A stretch of DNA of 64,000 nt, from contig BOKP01000001.1 of assembly GCA_016861045.1 (NCBI GenBank), positions 62,001-126,000 on the forward strand, read 5' to 3'. This document shows positions 8,118-16,095 of the stretch, piece by piece. Below the pieces are notes generated by a model. That model was not told the origin of the DNA. It worked only from the letters and a program-made list of their open reading frames with translations, and made no database searches. Both the position numbers and the translations under genes were made by a program. Numbering within the stretch: position 1 is the stretch's first letter; each line of letters starts with the position of its first letter. The DNA is from Actinomycetes bacterium. Its GTDB lineage: Bacteria > Actinomycetota > Thermoleophilia > Solirubrobacterales > 70-9.

Positions 8118-8556
8118 GCTCGACCTCGGCGATGTGGTCGATGTTGGCGCGGTCCTCGGCGTCGGCCGACGGCCCGGTCCCGAGCCAGGCGTCGAGGATC
8201 TCGGCCAGCTCGTGCTCGGAGGTCGAGCGGAGGCTGAGCGCGAGGACGTTGGCGTCGTTCCAGCGGCGGGCGCCGCGGGCGGTCTCGGCGTCGCCGCAGA
8301 GGGCGGCGCGGATGCCGGCCACCTTGTTCGCGGCGATCGCGGCGCCGGTCCCGGTCCAGCAGGCGACCACCGCCTGCTCGGCCTCGCCGCCGGCGACGTC
8401 GCGGGCGGCCGCCTCCGACGCCCAGGCCCAGTCGTCGCGCTCGTCCTCGGCGAGGGCGCCGTGGCGGGCGACGACCTCGTGCCCGCGGCCGGCGAGGGCG
8501 CCGCCGATCGCGGCGGCGACGCCGGTCAGCTCGTCGGCGGCGATCGAGAAGCGCAC
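8104..8556 (-). CDS. RpiB/LacA/LacB-family sugar-phosphate isomerase-like protein
   Basis: 150-aa protein of the ribose-5-phosphate isomerase B fold. The catalytic-cysteine loop is present as ACWTGTG (C66), and the conserved tail includes ANKVAGIRAAL and WNDANVLAL (N100). The N-terminal substrate motif, normally SDHAG, reads AADELTG, so the usual histidine is missing; an altered sugar substrate is possible. The GTG at 8556 is chosen because GAGGAGG sits 7 nt upstream. Longer reading in this frame runs through the HAD gene and is not coding. It is coupled to the RibD-like gene. Confidence 0.78.
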   Translation of the reverse strand: MRFSIAADELTGVAAAIGGALAGRGHEVVARHGALAEDERDDWAWASEAAARDVAGGEAEQAVVACWTGTGAAIAANKVAGIRAALCGDAETARGARRWNDANVLALSLRSTSEHELAEILDAWLGTGPSADAEDRANIDHIAEVEHGDA

Positions 8557-8585
8557 CGGCCGGCCTCCTCGCCCCCGGCCGGGCC

Positions 8586-9269
8586 TCAGCAGCCCAGCTT
8601 CTTCGCCGCGTCGCGGAGGTTCTTGACCTCGACGGTCGGCTTCTTGGCGCCGCTGTCGAGCTTCTCGCCGCGGCGGTTGATCCAGATCACCGGCACCCGC
8701 ATCTTCACGAGCGGCTCGACGTCGGTGTAGTGGCCGCTGGTGATGTGGACCCAGCCCTTCTTCCTGCCGATCCGCCGCGCGCACTCCTTGAAGTGGGCGG
8801 GCTCGGGCTTGTAGCTGCGCACCTGCTGGGCGGTGACGACGAGGTCGAGCTCGGTGCGCAGGTGGCGTCGGGAGACCCCGAGCAGCTTGTCGTCGATGTT
8901 GGAGATGATCCCGAGGCAGTACTTCTCGGCGAGCCGGTCCATGGCCGCGTTCGCCTCGCGGAACGGCTGCCAGTCGCCGATCGAGTCGGGCAGGAACTGC
9001 GCCCGCGAGGGCTCGAGGCTCCAGCCGACCTCGCCGGCGGCCTTGACCGCGGCCCGGCGCAGCACCTCGGCGTAGAGCTCGTAGGAGCCCGCCATGACCT
9101 CGTACTGGATCTCGTAGAACCGCGCCAGCAGGGCCTTCACGTCGAGGGTCAGGCCGTCCTCGGCGGCCTCCCTGCTGAACGCCTCGGAGATTCCCTTGTC
9201 CCAGTCGATCAGCGTCCCGTAGCAATCGACGGTCACCCACTCGATCTCGCTGCGCTTCGGTAGGGGCAT
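8586..9269 (-). CDS. HAD-superfamily hydrolase, haloacid dehalogenase (type II)-like
   Basis: 227-aa HAD subfamily IA protein. The nucleophile loop VTVDCYGTLIDWD has D15 as nucleophile and Tyr at +2, the D-x-Y-G-T form of L-2-haloacid dehalogenases and related hydrolases. Motif II is in IISNIDD and the late lysine and acidic motifs lie around SYKPEPAHF and HITSGHYTDVEPL. An extended -10-like TGCGATAAT is visible upstream with 11 nt to the ATG. It lies 29 nt ahead of the RpiB-like gene and is probably co-transcribed. Whether it dehalogenates or dephosphorylates cannot be told. Confidence 0.82.
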   Translation of the reverse strand: MPLPKRSEIEWVTVDCYGTLIDWDKGISEAFSREAAEDGLTLDVKALLARFYEIQYEVMAGSYELYAEVLRRAAVKAAGEVGWSLEPSRAQFLPDSIGDWQPFREANAAMDRLAEKYCLGIISNIDDKLLGVSRRHLRTELDLVVTAQQVRSYKPEPAHFKECARRIGRKKGWVHITSGHYTDVEPLVKMRVPVIWINRRGEKLDSGAKKPTVEVKNLRDAAKKLGC

Positions 9270-9315
9270 GACGGCGCGGGATTATCGCATCCCGCGGCCC
9301 ACACGACGCGCGGCG

Positions 9316-9618
9316 TCAGCTCACCAGTCGCAGCTCCTTGCCGTTCTTGGCGAGCAGGAGGTCGATGAACTCGCCGATCTCGGTGCCGCTCGCCGGCGCG
9401 GCGCGGAGCCGCTTGTGGGGGTGGACGGTGTAGGTGTTCCGCCGCCCCTCGCGCTTGCGGCTCAGGTAGCCCTCCTCGACCAGCTCGGTGACGATCCGCT
9501 GGGCCGCGCGCTCGGTGATGTCGAGAGCGGAGGCGATGTCGCGCAGGCGGACGGTCGGATCCTGGGTGATCACCATCATCACCCGGGCGTGGTTGGTGAT
9601 GAAAGTCCAGGTGCTCAT
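9316..9618 (-). CDS. Small winged-helix transcriptional regulator (MarR/ArsR-like)
   Basis: 100-aa DNA-binding protein built almost only from one winged helix. It has an N-terminal helix (STWTFITNHARVMMVI), a helix-turn-helix around VRLRDIASALDITERAAQRI, and a wing with SRKREGRRNTYTVHP. There is no effector domain or metal-binding cysteine pair. It is divergent from sucC, with 175 bp between. That gap contains a GTCC-TG-GGAC palindrome and no clear consensus promoter. Target genes are unknown; sucCD or the minus-strand genes downstream are candidates by position. Confidence 0.8.
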   Translation of the reverse strand: MSTWTFITNHARVMMVITQDPTVRLRDIASALDITERAAQRIVTELVEEGYLSRKREGRRNTYTVHPHKRLRAAPASGTEIGEFIDLLLAKNGKELRLVS

Positions 9619-9793
9619 TCGGCGTTCGTTCCTTTCTCTCGGGACCAGCTCCGTCTGGATGTCGATACCTCTGTCCTGGGACTGCCGTTACCCCGTTCCT
9701 TGGTCCGTAATCAAATCGCCTTTCGCGGCGTCGGGTCACGGCCTCGCGGGGGTCGGATAGGGTTCCCCCGCCGCCGACCGCCGGCCGATCTCG

Positions 9794-10951
9794 ATGGATC
9801 TCCTCGAATACCAGGGAAAGCAGCTCTTCGCGCGCGCCGGCGTCGCCGTGCCCGAGGGCGAGGCCGCCGGGTCGGTCGAGGATGCGGTCGCCGCAGCCGG
9901 GCGGGTCGGCTTCCCGTGCGTGATCAAGGCCCAGGTCCTGATCGGCGGCCGCGGCAAGGCGGGCGGGATCAAGCTCGCCAAGGACGCCGGGGAGGCGCGG
10001 GCCCATGCCGGTGCGATCCTCGGCATGGACATCCGCGGGCCCCGCGGCGAGGGACCGTTCCGCGTCCACCAGGTCTGGGTCGAGGCGGCCTCCGAGATCG
10101 ACGCCGAGTACTACGCCTCGATCATCCTCGACCGCTCGGCGAAGAAGCCGCTCGTGATCCTCTCGCGGATGGGCGGGATGAACGTCGAGGAGATCGCCGA
10201 GACCGACCCCGACGCGCTCGTCCGTCGCCACGTGCATCCGCGGGACGGGCTGGCGCTCGACGAGGCGCGGTCGATCGCGATCGACGCCGGGATCGACGAG
10301 GACGTGGTCGACGGGGTCGCCGGGATCCTCGTCGCCCTCTACGGCGCCTTCAACGACAACGACGCGACGCTGATCGAGGTCAACCCGCTGATCGTCACCG
10401 CCGACCGTGAGGTGGTGGCGCTCGACGCGAAGGTGACGATCGACGGCGCGGCCCTGTTCCGCCACGAGGAGCTGGCGGCGATCGAGGACCCGCCCGAGGA
10501 CCCGCAGGAGCGGCTCGCGAAGGAGAAGGGCCTCACCTACGTGAAGCTCGACGGCAACGTCGGCATCCTCGGCAACGGCGCCGGGCTCTGCATGTCGACG
10601 CTCGACGTCGTCGCCAACGCCGGCGGCGACCCGGCGAACTTCCTCGACGCCGGCGGCGGGTCGAAGGCGGACGCGATCGTCGACGCGCTCGAGGTGATCA
10701 CCTCCGACCCGAAGGTGACGGCCGTCCTCTTCAACATCTTCGGCGGCATCACCCGCTGCGACGAGGTCGCGAAGGGGATCATCGAGGCCTACGGGCGGGT
10801 CGAGATGGACGTGCCGCTGGTCGTCCGCCTCGACGGCACCAACTCCGAGGAGGGCCTGCGGCTGCTCGCCGAGGCGAGCCTCGATGGCCTCCACAACGCA
10901 GCGACGATGCTCGGCGCGGCCGAGCGCGTCGTGGAGCTCGCGAATGGCTAG
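9794..10951 (+). CDS. sucC: Succinyl-CoA synthetase (ADP-forming), beta subunit
   Basis: TCA-cycle enzyme subunit forming succinate plus ATP (or GTP) from succinyl-CoA. 385 aa matches the family. It begins MDLLEYQGKQLFARAGV, the hallmark N-terminus. The ATP-grasp domain follows (IKAQVLIGGRGKAGG), then EVNPL for metal binding, and the C-terminal CoA-ligase-like domain with GNGAGL and FNIFGGITRCD. No convincing SD precedes the ATG; a TAGGGT -10-like box lies about 35 nt upstream. It is paired with sucD after a 117-bp spacer carrying two unusual tandem duplications. Confidence 0.97.
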   Translation: MDLLEYQGKQLFARAGVAVPEGEAAGSVEDAVAAAGRVGFPCVIKAQVLIGGRGKAGGIKLAKDAGEARAHAGAILGMDIRGPRGEGPFRVHQVWVEAASEIDAEYYASIILDRSAKKPLVILSRMGGMNVEEIAETDPDALVRRHVHPRDGLALDEARSIAIDAGIDEDVVDGVAGILVALYGAFNDNDATLIEVNPLIVTADREVVALDAKVTIDGAALFRHEELAAIEDPPEDPQERLAKEKGLTYVKLDGNVGILGNGAGLCMSTLDVVANAGGDPANFLDAGGGSKADAIVDALEVITSDPKVTAVLFNIFGGITRCDEVAKGIIEAYGRVEMDVPLVVRLDGTNSEEGLRLLAEASLDGLHNAATMLGAAERVVELANG

Positions 10952-10961
10952 GCAGGTTGCA

Positions 10962-11042
10962 GCGGTCCGCGATCCGCGGTCCGCGATCCGCCTCCGGCGG
11001 ACCATCCGGCCCGGAAGCTGCTTGCCGCAAGCTGCTTGCCGC
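10962..11042 (+). repeat. Two different perfect 14-bp tandem duplications in the sucC-sucD spacer
   Basis: GCGGTCCGCGATCC occurs twice head to tail at 10962-10989, and AAGCTGCTTGCCGC twice at 11015-11042. Both units are 14 bp and both copies are exact. They lie between sucC and the sucD SD. The spacer encodes nothing recognisable. Confidence 0.85.
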
Positions 11043-11068
11043 CCGCGCTTCGCAGGGAGGGCGCCCGC

Positions 11069-11944
11069 ATGTCGATAATCGTCGGCACCGACACCAAGCT
11101 CGTCGTCTCCGGGCTGACCGGCCGCGAGGGCTCGTTCCACGGGCTCCGCAACCGCGACTACGGGACGAGCCTGGTCGCCGGCGTGACGCCGGGCAAGGGC
11201 GGCCAGGACGTCGACGGGGTGCCGGTCTTCGACGCCGTCGCCGAGGCCGTTTCCGAGGCCGGCGCCAACACCTCGATGGTCTTCGTCCCGGCCCGCTTCG
11301 CGGCAGCGTCGATCAACGAGGCGATCGACGCCGGGATCGGCACGGTGATCGCGATCACCGAGGGGATCCCCGTGCACGACATGCTGCCGACCTACTGGAA
11401 GGCCCGCGAGGCCGGCGTGCGGCTGATCGGCCCCAACTGCCCCGGCGTGCTCTCGCCGGGGAAGGCCAACGTCGGGATCATCCCCGCCCAGTTCTTCGCC
11501 GCGGGCCCGATCGGCGTCGTCTCGAAGTCGGGGACGCTGACCTATCAGATCGGCAACGAGCTGAAGCAGGCGGGCGTCGGCAACTCCTCGATCGTCGGCA
11601 TCGGCGGCGACCCGATCATCGGCTCCGACTTCATCGACGTCCTCGAGCTCTACGAGAACGATCCCGAGACCGAGCTGATCGTGCTCGTCGGCGAGATCGG
11701 GGGCGATGCCGAGGAGCGGGCCGCCGACTACATCGCCGAGCACGTGACCAAGCCCGTCGTCGCCTACATCGCCGGCTTCACGGCGCCCCCCGGCAAGCAG
11801 ATGGGCCACGCCGGCGCGATCATCTCCGGCTCCTCCGGGACGGCCGAGGCGAAGAAGCAGGCGCTCGAGGCGAAAGGCGTGCGGGTCGGCCGCAGCCCGA
11901 GCGAGGCCGCCGCGATCGCCGCCGAGACGCTCGCAGCGCTCTGA
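11069..11944 (+). CDS. sucD: Succinyl-CoA synthetase, alpha subunit
   Basis: 291-aa alpha subunit with the N-terminal CoA-binding Rossmann domain (VVSGLTGREGSFH) and the ligase domain carrying the phosphorylated histidine H247 in MGHAGAIISG. GPNCPGVLSPGKANVGI and SKSGTLTYQI are diagnostic. The ATG at 11069 has GGGAGG about 8 nt upstream; an in-frame start at 11036 lies within the tandem repeat and is less likely. The stop TGA overlaps the first codon (CTG) of the next reading frame. Confidence 0.97.
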   Translation: MSIIVGTDTKLVVSGLTGREGSFHGLRNRDYGTSLVAGVTPGKGGQDVDGVPVFDAVAEAVSEAGANTSMVFVPARFAAASINEAIDAGIGTVIAITEGIPVHDMLPTYWKAREAGVRLIGPNCPGVLSPGKANVGIIPAQFFAAGPIGVVSKSGTLTYQIGNELKQAGVGNSSIVGIGGDPIIGSDFIDVLELYENDPETELIVLVGEIGGDAEERAADYIAEHVTKPVVAYIAGFTAPPGKQMGHAGAIISGSSGTAEAKKQALEAKGVRVGRSPSEAAAIAAETLAAL

Positions 11945-12378
11945 TCGCCGACCTCCAGGGCATCACGATCCGCGACGGCATCCCGCCCGGGCTGATCGAC
12001 GCGTTGATGCGCTTCTACGAGCGCGAGTGGTGGACGCGGGGGCGTGAGCGCGCCGACGTCGAACGGATGCTGGCGGGCAGCGACGTCGTCATCAGCGCCG
12101 TCACGGAGGAGGGCGGCGAGCTGGCCGGCTTCGTGCGCGCGATCACCGACGGCGTCTACCGCGGCGTCCTCTTCGACCTGATCGTCGCCCCTCCGCATCG
12201 CGGCCGCGGGCTCGGAGGCGAGCTCGTGCGCCGCGTCCACGAGCACCCGGCGATGGCCGGCTGCGGCCGGGTCGAGCTGATCTGCATCGAGTCGATGGTC
12301 CCCTTCTACGAGCGGCTCGGCTATGCGCCCGCCCCGGCGGAGCGGCTGCGGATGATCTGGAGGCGGCCGGCGTCTTGA
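11941..12378 (+). CDS. GNAT family N-acetyltransferase
   Basis: About 145-aa GNAT protein. The acetyl-CoA loop is PPHRGRGLGGELVRRV after the beta4 strand GVLFDLIVA. The C-terminal part (ESMVPFYERLGYAP) has the alpha4-tyrosine region. Frame and homology-like content run back to the sucD stop, but no ATG, GTG or TTG exists in this frame between there and residue about 22. Either the CTG at 11941, overlapping the sucD TGA, is used by coupled re-initiation, or the protein starts at ATG 12007 and lacks the first strand. The gene continues the sucCD operon; the substrate is unknown. Confidence 0.75.
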   Translation: MIADLQGITIRDGIPPGLIDALMRFYEREWWTRGRERADVERMLAGSDVVISAVTEEGGELAGFVRAITDGVYRGVLFDLIVAPPHRGRGLGGELVRRVHEHPAMAGCGRVELICIESMVPFYERLGYAPAPAERLRMIWRRPAS

Positions 12379-12401
12379 CTCCCGCGGGCGGCGCCTATAC
12401 T
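12375..12401 (+). promoter_or_regulatory. Promoter of the class I aminotransferase gene
   Basis: TTGACT at 12375-12380 and TATACT at 12396-12401 are close to sigma-70 consensus, with a short 15-bp spacer. The ATG follows 9 nt after the -10, with no SD between, so the transcript is probably leaderless or nearly so. The -35 overlaps the GNAT stop codon. Confidence 0.6.
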
Positions 12402-12410
12402 CGCGCTCCC

Positions 12411-13505
12411 ATGGCCCCGGCGACGATCTCCTTCGCTCGCGGCGCCCCGAGCGTCGACCTGCTTCCGGTCGACGCGGTTCGCGCCGCCGCCGCCGCCGCG
12501 CTCGACGGCGATTCGACCCGCGCGCTCTCCTACGGGACCGGGGTCGGCCACCCCGGTCTCTGCGAGTGGATCGGCGAGCGCCACGGCGGCATCGACCCCG
12601 CCCGGGTGATGGTCGCCAACGGCTCGCTCGAGGCCGCCTGGATGCTGTTCGGCCACCTGCTCGCGCCCGGCGAGGAGGTCGCGGTCGAGCAGCCCTCCTA
12701 CGACCGGACGCTGCTGATGCTGGAGAAGCTCGGCGTCGACCGGATCGGGATCCCGCTCGAGGCCGACGGGATCGAGGTCGAGGGGCTCGAGCGGGCGCTC
12801 GCCGACGGCCACCGGCCGAAGCTCGTCCACATCATCCCCAACTTCCACAACCCGGCCGGCTGCACGCTGTCGGAGCCGAAGCGGCGGCGGCTCGTCGAGC
12901 TCGCGGCCGAGCACGGCTTCTGGATCCTCGAGGACGACCCCTACCGCGAGGTCCGCTTCGGCGGCGAGCCGCTGCCGACGATGCTGGAGCTGGCGGAGGG
13001 AACCGACGCGAAGGTCGTCCACGCCTCCTCGTTCTCGAAGACGGTCAGCCCCGGCGTCCGCGTCGGCTACCTGATCGGGCCGGAGGCGGAGATCGCCGCC
13101 CTCGCCAAGTCCGCGAACGAGACCTACATCTCGCCGAACATGCTCGCCGAGGCGGTCGTCTTCGAGCTCTGCCGCTCCGGCGGGCTCGACCGCAACATCG
13201 AGGTCGTCAACGGCGCTCTGGCCGAGCGCCGTGACGCCGTCGTCGCCGCGCTCGGCGAGCGGCTCCCGGAAGCGGAGTTCGTCGCCCCCGGCGGTGGCTA
13301 CTTCCTCTGGCTCGACCTCGCCGAGGGCACCGACACGCGCCTCGCCCTCGCGCCCGCCAAGGAGGAGGGCGTGGCCTTCGTCGCCGGCCCCGACTTCATG
13401 CTCGAGGGCGGCGAGCGCAGCCTGCGCCTCTCGTTCGCGAGCGTCCCGCCCGGCGACGTCCCCGAGGGCATCGCCCGGCTCGCCCGCGCGCTCGGGAGGC
13501 GGTGA
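12411..13505 (+). CDS. Class I/II PLP-dependent aminotransferase (2-aminoadipate/LysN-like)
   Basis: 364-aa fold-type I aminotransferase. It has the PLP-ring and phosphate contacts NGSLEAAW, NFHNPAGCTLS and EDDPYREVRF, and the Schiff-base lysine K210 in SSFSKTVSPGVRVGY. The C-terminal substrate arginine sits in SLRLSFA. The SFSK and PGxRxGY pattern resembles the aminotransferases fused in MocR regulators and LysN, but there is no DNA-binding domain. The ATG at 12411 follows its own -10 box; an upstream in-frame ATG would lie ahead of the promoter. The donor is probably an aromatic, branched or aminoadipate-like amino acid (inference). Confidence 0.88.
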   Translation: MAPATISFARGAPSVDLLPVDAVRAAAAAALDGDSTRALSYGTGVGHPGLCEWIGERHGGIDPARVMVANGSLEAAWMLFGHLLAPGEEVAVEQPSYDRTLLMLEKLGVDRIGIPLEADGIEVEGLERALADGHRPKLVHIIPNFHNPAGCTLSEPKRRRLVELAAEHGFWILEDDPYREVRFGGEPLPTMLELAEGTDAKVVHASSFSKTVSPGVRVGYLIGPEAEIAALAKSANETYISPNMLAEAVVFELCRSGGLDRNIEVVNGALAERRDAVVAALGERLPEAEFVAPGGGYFLWLDLAEGTDTRLALAPAKEEGVAFVAGPDFMLEGGERSLRLSFASVPPGDVPEGIARLARALGRR

Positions 13506-13755
13506 CCCCGGGCACTGGGGTCGATCCATCCCCGGATACGGGCCGGGATCGGGCCCGGCGGGTCGGACTTCCGTCCCGTCCGCCCTCTCCGTGCCGACCC
13601 GCTCCCGCCCGGCGGTGAAGCGCCGGCCCGGGCCCGGGCGTCCACCCTGCGCCGGGAGCGGCCCGAGCTGCACGGATTGTTAGGCCAGCTTGAGGTTGGT
13701 GCGCTCAGAATGCAGGGGTCCGGTGAACAGGCCCTCGAGCGTTGGAGGCGATGCC

Positions 13756-13977
13756 ATGCCGATCAGGTTCTTCGAAGGGATCCCGCCCGACCAGCTCCCG
13801 GAGGTGACGGGCCGCCAGATGGAGGTCCGCTTCTACGCGCTCGCCGCCGCCGTCCGCGACCACGAGGCCTCCGCCCGGCGGACCACGCCGGCGAGCAAGC
13901 CCCGCGACGAGCGTCTCTACCGGCGCCTGCGGGTGATCTGCGGCGAGTCGGATCCCGCGCGGCACCGGGTCGGCTGA
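13756..13977 (+). CDS. Small protein of unknown function (73 aa)
   Basis: Not recognised. The ATG at 13756 has a clean SD (GGAGG, 7 nt upstream), which supports expression and decides the start over the out-of-frame ATG at 13751. The protein starts MPIRFFEGIPPDQLPEVTG, is soluble and charged, probably helical in the middle (residues 21-38), and ends in a basic tail with a single cysteine (RRLRVICGES). The 250 bp upstream hold no gene. It lies before a secreted esterase but is not obviously linked to it. Confidence 0.55.
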   Translation: MPIRFFEGIPPDQLPEVTGRQMEVRFYALAAAVRDHEASARRTTPASKPRDERLYRRLRVICGESDPARHRVG

Positions 13978-14098
13978 GCGCCCCGGCCCGGACCCCGGGC
14001 CGCGCGATCCCCGCCTCGCGGCCGCCACCGGGCCGCAGCCCCGGCCGCGATCCCGCCGACCGCGTGGCCCCGCGGTCCGCAACCGGCGGCTGGCGGCG

Positions 14099-16024
14099 GT
14101 GTTTGAGGTGACGATGGGAGGCTCGACGGCATCGCGGCGGGGAAGGCGACGACGACTCGTCCGCGTGAGCCGCAGCGCCGCCGCGGCGATCGCCCTGGCG
14201 GCCTTCGCCGCCACCTCGGCCGGCCGCGCCGCGGCCGCTGAGTGGCCGCTCTACGACAACCGGACCTGGCAGCAGATCACCGTGCCCGCCGCGACCGGGG
14301 CGAGCTGCGGCAACGGAACCCCGTTCAAGTTCCTGTTCTCGCGCAGCGTCGGCGATCCGACGTCCGACCGGGTGGTGATCTGGATGCCCGGCGGCGGCTC
14401 GACCAGCATCGACCGCGACGGAGGCCTGAGCTCGCCGATCCAGAGCCTCGCCGTGCTCGACGACCGGCTCAACGCCGGCGCCGGCTCGAACACGGTGCCC
14501 GCCTCCGGCGCGAACCTGTTTCTCGACCATCGCGCCAACGACGGCTTCATCGGCGACGCGCAGTGGGTGATCCTGCCCTACTGCACGCAGGACTTCCACT
14601 CCGGGAACCTGACGGCCCCGACCACTTACGACTTCACCGGCTCGGCGTTGGCGAATGACGTCAGGCGCGTCCTCAACGGCGGGCGGGCGGGCGGCGACTG
14701 CGGGCGGGCGCCGACGCCCGACGAGCTCCGGGTCCAACACCACATCGCGGTCCTCGACGTGACCGGGGCCTGTCCCGACGCCACCGTCACCCGGCTCGAG
14801 GTCGAGATCCGCCACCGGGGAGCGATCAACTTCGAGGCGGCGATGCCACTGGTCGAGCAGAGGCTGCAAGCGGCCGGCGTCGACCCGGATCGGATGGACC
14901 TGCTGCTCGCCGGCTCGTCGGCCGGCGGCTTCGGCGCCTGGTACAACGCGTGGCGCGTCGGCGACTCCCTCTACGGGCGACCCGGCGCCGGGCTGACCGT
15001 GGTGCCGATGTCGGGCTCCCCGAGCGACCGTTATTGGGACGCGGGTGAGGGGAGGCTCGCCTTCGACGCCGACCAGCTCGCCGACATGAGGCATCGGCTC
15101 GGCCAGTACGCCACCGAGCTCCCCTGCGCGGTCGCCGGCGGCGCCTACTCCCCCGAGGAGGGCGACGACTGCTTCGACGTCACCGATCTGACCTCGCACT
15201 ACCTCGACCGCTGGCCCGGCCTGGACCTGAGCATCGCCCCGGTCGTCAACAAGGAGGACAACATCGGCGTGGGCGGCTTCGCCGGCGACCCCGGCCAGCC
15301 CGGGTTCGGCGAGCGGCTGCTGACGTTCTGCCGGACCATCCACGCCTACGGCGACGAGCTCGCGACGCTGCCGCGCGTGTACCCGTGGATCGGATGGATC
15401 TGGGCTCAGGCGCCCGACCGTGCGCCGCCGCGGCCGCCGCAGCGGGTGCACGGCTTCTCGCGCGCCGGGTTGCTGGTCCCGCTCAGCGAGCCCCAGGTCG
15501 GACCCGCCCATCCGGCCGGGGACGGAATGCACGGAGTGCTCGCCTACATCAACTCGGTGGCCGCCGGGACCGCCAGCGCGAGGCTGCGGCCGATGATCGA
15601 TCGGCGGCTGTCGCTGGTCTGGAACCTCGACGATCCGGCCAGCGGCCAGGATCCCGATTTCAGCGGTGACTGGGGAGGCGCGAACCCACCCGAGCCGGCG
15701 TGCAACGTCACGCCGCCCGACGCGGGCCCGAAGGGTCGCGTCTCCGTCGAGCGGGTCGTCCACCACCGGCGCCGGGGCACCGCCACCCTCGTCCTCGGGG
15801 TCCCCGGCCCCGGCCGGGTCAGGCTTGGCGGCGAGGGCGTCAGGGCGCGGGCGCGCGCCGTGCACGTGCGGCGGCCCCGGTTCGGCGTGCGCCCGCGCGG
15901 GCGGCTGCGGCGCAGGATCGACCGCGGCAGGGCCGTCCGCGTGACCGTCCGCGTCCGCTACCGTGCCGGCGACGGTGCGAAGTCGTCCCTGACCGAGCGG
16001 ATCCGCCTGACGCGCCGACGCTAG
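14099..16024 (+). CDS. Secreted pectin acetylesterase/Notum-family hydrolase with basic C-terminal beta domain
   Basis: About 640-aa exported alpha/beta hydrolase-like protein. An Arg-rich n-region and an Ala-rich hydrophobic core (about residues 20-47) form the signal peptide. The catalytic domain matches pectin acetylesterases: VVIWMPGGGS oxyanion region, WVILPYCTQDFH, nucleophile Ser near residue 274 in AGSSAGGFGAW, and several cysteines likely to form disulfides. The last 110 residues form an Arg/Val-rich beta-sandwich-like tail (GTATLVLGVPGPGRVRL), as in other secreted proteins of this lineage. GTG 14099, GTG 14108 and ATG 14114 are all possible starts; GAGGTG precedes 14114 by only 3 nt. 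It would deacetylate a polysaccharide outside the cell. Confidence 0.75.
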   Translation: MFEVTMGGSTASRRGRRRRLVRVSRSAAAAIALAAFAATSAGRAAAAEWPLYDNRTWQQITVPAATGASCGNGTPFKFLFSRSVGDPTSDRVVIWMPGGGSTSIDRDGGLSSPIQSLAVLDDRLNAGAGSNTVPASGANLFLDHRANDGFIGDAQWVILPYCTQDFHSGNLTAPTTYDFTGSALANDVRRVLNGGRAGGDCGRAPTPDELRVQHHIAVLDVTGACPDATVTRLEVEIRHRGAINFEAAMPLVEQRLQAAGVDPDRMDLLLAGSSAGGFGAWYNAWRVGDSLYGRPGAGLTVVPMSGSPSDRYWDAGEGRLAFDADQLADMRHRLGQYATELPCAVAGGAYSPEEGDDCFDVTDLTSHYLDRWPGLDLSIAPVVNKEDNIGVGGFAGDPGQPGFGERLLTFCRTIHAYGDELATLPRVYPWIGWIWAQAPDRAPPRPPQRVHGFSRAGLLVPLSEPQVGPAHPAGDGMHGVLAYINSVAAGTASARLRPMIDRRLSLVWNLDDPASGQDPDFSGDWGGANPPEPACNVTPPDAGPKGRVSVERVVHHRRRGTATLVLGVPGPGRVRLGGEGVRARARAVHVRRPRFGVRPRGRLRRRIDRGRAVRVTVRVRYRAGDGAKSSLTERIRLTRRR

Positions 16025-16095
16025 ACGCGACGACATCGGCCGCGAGCCCGGCTCGATCGGGCGCCGCCGTGGCTCCCCGCGCCGCCGACGTGGCC

